Of a DNA stretch of 6,409 nucleotides, positions 1-5,293 are shown in pieces (the stretch's first letter is position 1; every line of letters begins with the position of its first letter). The DNA is from Betaproteobacteria bacterium (GTDB taxonomy: Bacteria; Pseudomonadota; Gammaproteobacteria; Burkholderiales; Burkholderiaceae): positions 1-6,409 of the forward strand of contig RFXC01000231.1 in assembly GCA_009921765.1 (NCBI GenBank). Reading direction: 5' to 3'. The notes below the pieces were generated by a model that made no database searches, was not told the origin of the DNA, and worked only from the letters and a program-made list of their open reading frames with translations. A program made the position numbers and the translations under genes.

Positions 1-799
1 CTCGCATGATCATGCGCATGAACACGGCCATGCCCAGGGTACGCACCACGGGCATGAGCACAGCCATCGCCACAGCCACGAACACGACCACAGCCACGCA
101 CACGATCACTCCCACGATCACGCTCATACTCATGACCACGCGCATGACCACGCGCATGACCACGCGAATGACCACGCGCATGACCACGCGCACGACCATG
201 CGCACGACCATGCGCACGACCATGCACATGCACACGACCACGCTCACGCTCACGACCACGCACACAAGCACGCGCAGCCCCAGCCAATGCCCGCGGCCAC
301 CGGCGCCGCAAAAGCCGTCGTCCGCGTCCAGCGCCACGTGCACCGCGTGAAATCGCGCCGCATGCCCGAATCGGCGGTTTACGTCCTGGAAAAAATGGCC
401 CACGGCTACAAGCGCCTCGGACGCGCCTGGGGCGCAGGCTTCTACGACTATCCCGGCGACGGGCCCAAGACGCTCTGGAGCGGACTCAGCGTCTTCGCCC
501 GAGGCGCGAAGCGCCAGCCCTCGCATGACGACATCCGCGAGCGGCTCCTTTACATCCAGGCGCTCGAAACCATCCGCTGCCTGGACGAAGGCGTACTCGA
601 ATCGGTTCGTGATGCCAACATCGGCTCGATTTTCGGCTGGGGCTTCCCGGCCTGGGCGGGCGGTAGCCTCCAGTTCGTCAACCATGTGGGGCTTGCGCGT
701 TTCACCGCACGCGCTCAGGAACTCGCTGCGCTGTACGGCGACCGCTTCCAGCCGCCCGAGTCGCTCATTGCACGCGCCCGCGACAGCCGAACCTACTGA
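1..799 (+). CDS. 3-hydroxyacyl-CoA dehydrogenase (FadB/FadJ-type), C-terminal part, with His-rich segment; 5' truncated by window
   Basis: The reading frame is open from base 2 to the TGA at 797-799 (265 codons); the N-terminus lies outside the window. The last ~145 residues match the C-terminal 3-hydroxyacyl-CoA dehydrogenase domain of multifunctional beta-oxidation proteins: GAGFYDYPGDGPKTLW (from about visible residue 145), then a helical ERLLYIQALETIRCLDEGV stretch, then RDANIGSIFGWGFPAWAGG (about 203-221), ending ELAALYGDRFQPPESL. Full-length relatives (about 700-800 aa) carry enoyl-CoA hydratase and NAD-dependent 3-hydroxyacyl-CoA dehydrogenase activities acting on fatty or aromatic acyl-CoA in the cytoplasm; the catalytic parts are not visible here. 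Visible residues 1-90 are an alternating His tract (43 His, spaced by Asp, Ala, Glu, Ser), where relatives have a short loop before the VLEKM..L.R.G..GFYDYP segment. An internal ATG at 287 would make a 170-aa fragment without the His tract, but nothing suggests it is the true start. FadB versus FadJ subtype cannot be settled. Confidence 0.87.
   Translation, partial: SHDHAHEHGHAQGTHHGHEHSHRHSHEHDHSHAHDHSHDHAHTHDHAHDHAHDHANDHAHDHAHDHAHDHAHDHAHAHDHAHAHDHAHKHAQPQPMPAATGAAKAVVRVQRHVHRVKSRRMPESAVYVLEKMAHGYKRLGRAWGAGFYDYPGDGPKTLWSGLSVFARGAKRQPSHDDIRERLLYIQALETIRCLDEGVLESVRDANIGSIFGWGFPAWAGGSLQFVNHVGLARFTARAQELAALYGDRFQPPESLIARARDSRTY
134..265 (+). repeat. 12-bp in-frame tandem repeat encoding Asp-His-Ala-His
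   Basis: Eight consecutive 12-bp units run from 134 to 229, with consensus GACCACGCGCAT and each differing from it at only a few positions (CAC/CAT swaps; one CAT to AAT giving Asn in unit 3, 158-169). Two further units (236-247 and 254-265) follow, separated by 6-bp GCNCAC half-units at 230-235 and 248-253. Because the unit is 12 bp, gain or loss of copies keeps the frame and only changes the number of His pairs. The upstream stretch (2-133) has the same His-X alternation but is more diverged, consistent with older expansion. Replication slippage is the likely origin (inference). Confidence 0.9.
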
Positions 800-835
800 C
801 CGGCATTGCAACCGGGCCTCTGAGGACCATCCGCC

Positions 836-2482
836 ATGGTAAGACCCGCCCAGCAGCTCCATGAGTGGCGCGAACCCGCACCGCTTCGCCCCGCCGCCAC
901 CATTCTTCTGCTGCGCGATGCCTCGCCCGGCATCGAAGTGCTGATGACGCGACGCTCACTCAAGGCGAGCTTTGCACCCGGCGCTTACGTATTCCCGGGC
1001 GGCGCACTCGACCCGGCTGACCAATCTCCCGCGGCGCGCGCGGTCAGCCGCAGCCGGCCCGACCAGCATGACGAGATCCTCGGCTATGCCACCGCCGCGG
1101 TTCGCGAGGCCTTCGAGGAACTCGGCATCCTGCTCGCCAATCAGGCCGACGGCGAGCCGGTCCCCGCTGCCGCCACAGCGCGCCTTGACCGCGCCCATGA
1201 CGGCGAACTCATTTCGCAACTCGCCGCGCACAACTGGACGCTCGCGCTCGACCATGTCTGGTGGTTCAGTCACTGGATTGCCGACCGCGATCTTCCCCGC
1301 CGCTTTGATGCCCGGTTTTTCATCGCGCGTATGCCGGACGGCCAGCATCCGTCAGCCGACGGCAACGAGCAGTTCGAACCCACCTGGGTCGCCCCGGCCG
1401 ACGCGTTGGCGCGCCACGAGCGTGGCGATTTCGAGATGATCTTTCCGACCATTCGCACCCTGCGGCAGCTGTCCCGCTTCGGGTCGGTCGCACAGGCGAT
1501 CGATCATTGCCGTCATCAGGCCGCGGTGTGGACCAGTTCACCGCGTGCCGGGCTGATGAATGGCCGCATCGAGCGCTTCTGCGAAGACGAGCCTCCTTAT
1601 GGTGAACTGGAGCTGGTAGTGCCCGATGGTCGTCCACTGCACAGCCTGGATTGGCAGCACGAACACCCGGTACAACTGCTGAAGAATGTCTGGCGCCTCA
1701 CCGCACCCAATCCCGGTCGAATGACCGGCCCGGGCACCAACTGCTACATCATCGGCGGACCAGGGGAATACCTGGTGGTCGACCCAGGCCCGGAAGACTT
1801 TGCGCACGTCGCCCGAATCCATGCACTGGTCGGAAAGGACCTGAAGGCCATTTTCTGCACGCATGCCCACCAGGACCACGTGCCGGGAGCGGCCATTTTG
1901 CAGTCACTCACCGGGGCGCCCACGTTCGGCCGCCCCACCGGCCCCGATTTTGCGCCCGAGTGGAAGTGGACCCCAGACCGTACGCTGCACGACGGCGACC
2001 GCATCACCGTGGGCAACACCACACTCCGGGTGATTCACACCCCGGGGCATACCGAGCATCACCTGTGTCTGCTGCTGGAAGAAGACGAACTGCTGCTGTC
2101 GGGCGACCATATCCTAAACGGCTCAACCACGGTGATCACGCCGCCCGATGGCAACATGCGCGACTATCTTTCCTCTCTCGAGCGTTTGAAAGCCGAGCGC
2201 TTCGACACGATTTTGCCCGCGCATGGGCATGTACTGGGCCGCGCCAAGCTCGAGATCGACCGCCTGATTGCGCACCGCATGAAGCGCGAGAGCAAGGTGT
2301 TCGCCGCGCTTCATGCGCACCCGCGGGGCACGCTCGATGATCTGGTCGCGATCGCCTACGACGATACGCCAAAGGTTCTCTGGGGCGCAGCCAAGCGATC
2401 GCTGCTCGCGCATCTGCTCAAGTTGCGGGAGGACGGCCGAGCGGAACAAACCGACGACAGCCGCTGGTACCCGCGCGATTGA
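836..2482 (+). CDS. NUDIX hydrolase–metallo-beta-lactamase fusion protein with C-terminal winged helix
   Basis: 548 aa. The ATG at 836 has GAGGA at 822-826, 9 nt upstream. Residues ~18-230 are a NUDIX domain of NUDT19 type: SFAPGAYVFPGGALD (45-59), Nudix helix REAFEELGI (90-98) with the expected Arg and Glu metal-ligand pattern, and a downstream RRFDARFFIA block. The two halves of the Nudix box are separated by about 20 extra residues. Residues ~275-470 are a metallo-beta-lactamase fold beginning NVWRLTAPNPGRMTGPGTN, with a complete dinuclear metal site: H343-x-H345-x-D347-H348, H405 (TPGHT), D424 (SGDH) and H463 (PAHGH). Residues ~480-545 look like the winged helix (BLACT_WH) found in LACTB2-like proteins. 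No signal peptide or membrane segment is seen, so it is likely cytoplasmic. NUDT19/NUDT7-type enzymes cleave CoA and acyl-CoA, and MBL relatives include thioesterases (glyoxalase II) and RNA endonucleases (LACTB2); the substrate here is unknown. It lies 36 bp after the acyl-CoA dehydrogenase gene on the same strand, so co-transcription is likely. Confidence 0.92.
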   Translation: MVRPAQQLHEWREPAPLRPAATILLLRDASPGIEVLMTRRSLKASFAPGAYVFPGGALDPADQSPAARAVSRSRPDQHDEILGYATAAVREAFEELGILLANQADGEPVPAAATARLDRAHDGELISQLAAHNWTLALDHVWWFSHWIADRDLPRRFDARFFIARMPDGQHPSADGNEQFEPTWVAPADALARHERGDFEMIFPTIRTLRQLSRFGSVAQAIDHCRHQAAVWTSSPRAGLMNGRIERFCEDEPPYGELELVVPDGRPLHSLDWQHEHPVQLLKNVWRLTAPNPGRMTGPGTNCYIIGGPGEYLVVDPGPEDFAHVARIHALVGKDLKAIFCTHAHQDHVPGAAILQSLTGAPTFGRPTGPDFAPEWKWTPDRTLHDGDRITVGNTTLRVIHTPGHTEHHLCLLLEEDELLLSGDHILNGSTTVITPPDGNMRDYLSSLERLKAERFDTILPAHGHVLGRAKLEIDRLIAHRMKRESKVFAALHAHPRGTLDDLVAIAYDDTPKVLWGAAKRSLLAHLLKLREDGRAEQTDDSRWYPRD

Positions 2483-2509
2483 AGCGGTGCGGTGCGGCCA
2501 GTCGGCACA

Positions 2510-2539
2510 GCGCCCACCCCCTTGCGGGGACGTGGGCGC
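2510..2539. terminator. GC-rich hairpin between convergent genes
   Basis: Perfect 8-bp arms GCGCCCAC (2510-2517) and GTGGGCGC (2532-2539) enclose an inner CCCC/GGGG stem (2518-2521 with 2526-2529) with a TTGC loop and a 2-nt bulge (2530-2531). It sits in the 72-bp gap where the NUDIX-MBL gene (+) and pnp (−) end tail to tail, so it could stop or protect transcripts from both sides. There is no T-tract on either side, so it is not a canonical intrinsic terminator; it may act with Rho or as a 3'-end stabiliser. Confidence 0.5.
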
Positions 2540-2554
2540 CAACCCGGGAAGCGG

Positions 2555-4696
2555 TTAACCCGCGGGCTGCTGAGGTGCCGCAGCGGCGGCAGCATCGTCT
2601 GCTGCAGCGGCTTTCATTGACAGACGCAGACGGCCTTTGTCATCGGCCTCAATCACCTTGACGCGCACAACCTGCCCTTCCTTCACATAGTCGGAGACCT
2701 GGTTGACCCGCTCATTGGCGATCTGTGACACATGGAGCAGACCGTCACGCCCTGGCATCACCTGGACGATGGCACCGAAATCGAGAATCTTGAGGACAGT
2801 GCCCTCATAGATACGACCGATTTCGACTTCCGCCGTGAGGTCTTCGATCATCTTGCGCGCGCGAGCCGCGGCTGCTCCATCGACGGCTGCGATCGTGATG
2901 GCGCCGTCGTCCTGGATGTCGATCTGCGTGCCGGTGGTTTCGGTGATCTGACGGATGGTGGCACCACCCTTGCCAATCACGTCGCGAATCCGCTCGGGGT
3001 TGATCTTCATGGTGTACATGCGGGGCGCAAAGTCGGACAGCTCGGTGCGCGCGCCGCCCATGGCCTCGCGCATCTTGCCGAGGATGTGAAGCCGGCCATC
3101 ACGCGCCTGCGCAAGCGCCACCTGCATGATCTCGCGGGTGATGCCCTGGATCTTGATGTCCATCTGGAGCGCGGTCACACCGGTTTCGGTACCCGCCACT
3201 TTGAAGTCCATGTCGCCGAGGTGATCTTCGTCGCCCAGGATATCGGTGAGCACAGCAAACCGCCCGCCCTCCTTGATGAGACCCATGGCAACGCCGGCCA
3301 CATGCGCCTTGACCGGTACGCCTGCATCCATCAGTGCAAGGCAGCCGCCGCACACCGACGCCATGGAAGAGGAACCGTTTGACTCGGTGATCTCGGAGAC
3401 CACCCGAAGCGAGTAAGCGAAATCTGCGGCGGACGGCAGGAGCGGGCGAATGGCTCGCTTGGCAAGGTTGCCGTGACCGATCTCGCGGCGCTTGGGCGAG
3501 CCCATGCGGCCCGTTTCACCGGTGGCAAACGGCGGCATGTTGTAGTTGAACATGAAGCGTTCGCGATACTCGCCGGTGATGGCATCGATGATCTGCTCGT
3601 CGCGCGAGGTACCAAGCGTGGCAGCGACCATCGCCTGGGTTTCGCCGCGAGTGAAGAGCGCCGAACCGTGTACCCGCGGCAGCACGCTGGTACGGATGGC
3701 AATTGGGCGCACGGTGCGGGTGTCGCGCCCGTCGATACGTGGTTGCCCCGACAGGATTTGCCCGCGAACGATTTTCGATTCGAGATCAAAAAGAATGTTG
3801 GAGACCGTGTTGCCATCGGGGGCCGACGTGCCCGAGGCGGCGGCCTGGTCGGCGAGCGCCGCTGCCACCTTGCTGCTGACCTCGCGAAGCTGCGTGGTCC
3901 GCTGCTGTTTGTTGCGCACCTGATAGGCTGCACGCAGATCGGCTTCAGCCAGCTCGGCGATGCGCGCAACCAGCGCCTGATCGCGTTCCGGGGCCTTCCA
4001 GTCCCACTCGGGTTTGCCCGCCATTTCCACCAGTTCGTTGATGGCATCGATCACGGTCTGCATCTGCTCGTGACCGAAAACCACGGCGCCCAGCATCACG
4101 TCTTCAGGCAGTTCATGCGCCTCGGACTCGACCATCAGGACCGCAGCGTCGGTACCCGCAACAACCAGATCAAGCTTGGAACGCGCCATATCGGCGGCGC
4201 TCGGGTTCAGGCGGTACTCGCCATCGATCCAACCCACGCGAGCCGCGCCGATCGGACCGTTGAAAGGGATACCGGAAATGGCCAGCGCAGCGGAGGCACC
4301 GATCATCGCGGGAATATCACTGTCGACTTCCGGGTTCTGCGAGACCACCTGAAGGGCCACCTGAACCTCGTTGTAGAAGCCGTCCGGAAAGAGCGGGCGC
4401 AGCGGCCGGTCGGTCAGGCGTGCCACCAGCGTTTCACGCTCCGTGGGACGGCCCTCGCGCTTGAAAAAGCCCCCCGGAATGCGACCGGCAGCGTAGAACT
4501 TTTCGATGTAGTCGACGGTGAGGGGAAAGAAATCCTGGCCTGGCTTCGCGCTGCGAGCGGCCACCACCGTGGCGAGCACTACCGTGTCATCCACGTTCAC
4601 CATCACGGCGCCAGTGGCCTGACGGGCGATCTCACCGGTTTCGATGGTGACGGTGTTGCCACCCCACTGAAAGGTCTTCTTTGCGATTTCGAACAC
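2555..4696 (-). CDS. pnp: polyribonucleotide nucleotidyltransferase (PNPase)
   Basis: 713 aa from a GTG start at 4696-4694; stop TAA at 2557-2555. PNPase is a trimeric phosphate-dependent 3'-to-5' exoribonuclease that degrades mRNA and can add 3' tails; it often works with RNase E and a helicase in the degradosome. The first RNase PH-like domain starts [20 protein letters not shown] and includes [19 protein letters not shown]. An alpha-helical domain follows, then the second, catalytic RNase PH domain with [15 protein letters not shown], whose D491, D497 and K499 match E. coli D486, D492 and K494. The KH domain has GKGG at 575-578, and the S1 domain begins near GRIYEG (627-632). The tail is Ala-rich. 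The length is normal for the family. GTG is preferred because AAGGA lies 7 nt upstream and family homology starts exactly there; an ATG in frame at 4753 would begin inside the terminator. It follows rpsO on the same strand. Confidence 0.97.
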   Translation of the reverse strand: MFEIAKKTFQWGGNTVTIETGEIARQATGAVMVNVDDTVVLATVVAARSAKPGQDFFPLTVDYIEKFYAAGRIPGGFFKREGRPTERETLVARLTDRPLRPLFPDGFYNEVQVALQVVSQNPEVDSDIPAMIGASAALAISGIPFNGPIGAARVGWIDGEYRLNPSAADMARSKLDLVVAGTDAAVLMVESEAHELPEDVMLGAVVFGHEQMQTVIDAINELVEMAGKPEWDWKAPERDQALVARIAELAEADLRAAYQVRNKQQRTTQLREVSSKVAAALADQAAASGTSAPDGNTVSNILFDLESKIVRGQILSGQPRIDGRDTRTVRPIAIRTSVLPRVHGSALFTRGETQAMVAATLGTSRDEQIIDAITGEYRERFMFNYNMPPFATGETGRMGSPKRREIGHGNLAKRAIRPLLPSAADFAYSLRVVSEITESNGSSSMASVCGGCLALMDAGVPVKAHVAGVAMGLIKEGGRFAVLTDILGDEDHLGDMDFKVAGTETGVTALQMDIKIQGITREIMQVALAQARDGRLHILGKMREAMGGARTELSDFAPRMYTMKINPERIRDVIGKGGATIRQITETTGTQIDIQDDGAITIAAVDGAAAARARKMIEDLTAEVEIGRIYEGTVLKILDFGAIVQVMPGRDGLLHVSQIANERVNQVSDYVKEGQVVRVKVIEADDKGRLRLSMKAAAADDAAAAAAPQQPAG

Positions 4697-4703
4697 TGTG
4701 TTT

Positions 4704-4708
4704 TCCTT
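4704..4708 (-). promoter_or_regulatory. Ribosome binding site of pnp
   Basis: On the − strand the sequence reads AAGGAAAACACAGTG. AAGGA lies 7 nt before the GTG codon and fixes that codon as the pnp start rather than the longer in-frame ATG at 4753. Confidence 0.8.
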
Positions 4709-4742
4709 GTCTGTCGCAGCGCCCAGTGCGCCGCAGAAACGA

Positions 4743-4771
4743 AAAACCCGCAAGGATCACTTGCGGGTTTT
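4743..4771 (-). terminator. Intrinsic terminator between rpsO and pnp
   Basis: Perfect 12-bp arms AAAACCCGCAAG (4743-4754) and CTTGCGGGTTTT (4760-4771) flank a 5-nt loop. Read on the − strand, the GC-rich stem ends in a run of five T residues (4746-4742). It begins 8 nt after the rpsO stop codon and ends 46 nt before the pnp GTG. It occupies the place of the E. coli rpsO terminator t1, where partial readthrough supplies pnp mRNA. The arms are A/T-flanked on both sides, so it could also work on the + strand, although no + strand gene reads into it. It may also protect the 3' end of rpsO mRNA. Confidence 0.9.
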
Positions 4772-4779
4772 CGCGGGCG

Positions 4780-5049
4780 TCAGCCGCGCAGGCCGAGCCG
4801 GCCGATCAAGGCCTTGTACGACTCCGGGCTCTTGCCTTTGAGGTAGTCGAGCAACTTGCGGCGGCGGCTCACCATACGGAGCAGTCCGCGCCGTGAGTGA
4901 TGGTCTTTGACGTGAGCCTTGAAATGCTCGGTGAGCTCGTTGATGCGGGCGGTCAGCAGTGCCACCTGCACCTCGGGCGATCCGGTGTCGGCTTTGTCAC
5001 GCTGAAAATCGGAAACGATCTTTGCTTTGTCGATGCTGGCAACTGCCAT
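4780..5049 (-). CDS. rpsO: 30S ribosomal protein S15
   Basis: 89 aa, the same length as E. coli S15. S15 binds 16S rRNA at a three-way junction in the central domain as an early assembly protein of the 30S subunit. The sequence carries the family signature: [17 protein letters not shown] (about 22-38), then [21 protein letters not shown] (about 50-70) and the terminal RLGLRG. The ATG at 5049-5047 gives [15 protein letters not shown], which aligns with the start of known S15 proteins, and has AGGGG (5061-5057) 7 nt upstream. Longer in-frame starts at 5073 and 5196 add sequence unlike any S15 and were not used. The terminator hairpin follows 8 nt after the stop, then pnp. In several bacteria S15 represses its own translation by binding the mRNA leader; the ~150-nt leader here would allow it but no known leader class was recognised. 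Confidence 0.97.
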   Translation of the reverse strand: MAVASIDKAKIVSDFQRDKADTGSPEVQVALLTARINELTEHFKAHVKDHHSRRGLLRMVSRRRKLLDYLKGKSPESYKALIGRLGLRG

Positions 5050-5199
5050 GATGCAACCCCTGTTGAGTGCCATGAAGGCACATGCGTCAGAAACGCGACT
5101 TGCGGACACCGCCGGGTGCGGGCCGTGCTGGACTGCTGCCGTGCTGAACCGCTTGTTGCACTGCTGCAGGATTTGCCTGCCGGGTTTATCCGGCAAAGC
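5050..5199 (-). promoter_or_regulatory. Structured 5' leader of rpsO, candidate S15 autoregulatory region
   Basis: From the probable start of transcription near 5199 to the rpsO ATG there are about 150 nt with no coding sequence but several short hairpins in the RNA sense: GCCGG/CCGGC around 5178-5195 with an alternative TTTGCC/GGCAAA pairing (5172-5177 with 5192-5197); GTGCC/GGCAC (5067-5081) just before the ribosome binding site; and smaller ones at about 5086-5098 and 5103-5113. A 9-bp direct repeat GCCGTGCTG (+ strand) occurs at 5122-5130 and 5138-5146. S15 leaders in other bacteria fold into varied structures that S15 binds; whether this one does is inference. Confidence 0.4.
5057..5061 (-). 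promoter_or_regulatory. Ribosome binding site of rpsO
   Basis: AGGGG on the − strand lies 7 nt before the ATG at 5049, supporting that start over the in-frame upstream ATGs. It falls in the loop of a weak CAAC-AGGG-GTTG hairpin, which could modulate access (inference). Confidence 0.7.
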
Positions 5200-5205
5200 C
5201 TTTGG

Positions 5206-5234
5206 ATTTTATACGAACGCGAAGAATCGACCAA
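5206..5234 (-). promoter_or_regulatory. Probable sigma-70 promoter of rpsO
   Basis: On the − strand TTGGTC (5234-5229) is followed after 17 nt by TAAAAT (5211-5206). The −10 matches the consensus at 5 of 6 positions and the −35 at 3 of 6. An overlapping TATAAA (5213-5208) is an alternative −10 with a 15-nt spacer. It is the only clear A/T-rich patch between the upstream gene and rpsO. Predicted transcription start is near 5199. Confidence 0.5.
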
Positions 5235-5248
5235 ACGGCCACGCAAGG

Positions 5249-5272
5249 CCGCAGCCATACCGGCCGCTGCGG
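5249..5272 (-). terminator. Weak GC hairpin after the surface-protein gene
   Basis: 7-bp arms CCGCAGC (5249-5255) and GCTGCGG (5266-5272) lie about 22 nt downstream of the TAG of the surface-protein gene and just upstream of the rpsO promoter. There is no T-tract, so it is only a possible transcription barrier or 3'-end stabiliser. Confidence 0.3.
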
Positions 5273-5293
5273 TGGTCTGCCGCAGGCGTGCGA

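Noticed and set aside
134..265. Tandem repeat as a CRISPR array or replication-origin iterons
   Set aside because: Units are contiguous 12-mers without spacers, lie in a coding frame and translate to a periodic His-rich peptide.
6..350. Thr/Met/Arg-rich frame through the His-coding repeat
   Set aside because: A repeat whose unit is a multiple of three and lacks stops in any frame opens all frames; the His frame continues into a recognisable enzyme domain, this one does not.
1651..2340. 229-codon + strand frame inside the NUDIX-MBL gene
   Set aside because: Out-of-frame shadow, Arg/Pro/Ala/His-rich, while the main frame carries the full metallo-beta-lactamase motif set.
2732..3382. 216-codon + strand open frame opposite the 3' half of pnp
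   Set aside because: Shadow of pnp codon bias on the opposite strand; no ribosome binding site or recognisable domain.
4697..4753. 19-residue N-terminal extension of PNPase from the ATG at 4753
   Set aside because: It would start within the terminator stem, lacks a ribosome binding site and extends past where family homology begins; the GTG at 4696 has AAGGA 7 nt upstream.
3473..4846. 457-codon open frame on the + strand opposite pnp
   Set aside because: It is the antisense frame of a strongly conserved gene in GC-rich DNA; the protein resembles no family, has odd composition, and runs through the terminator and into rpsO.
5050..5196. Extended S15 start codons at 5196 and 5073
   Set aside because: The added residues do not match S15 proteins, and the ATG at 5049 has a good ribosome binding site and gives the standard 89 residues.
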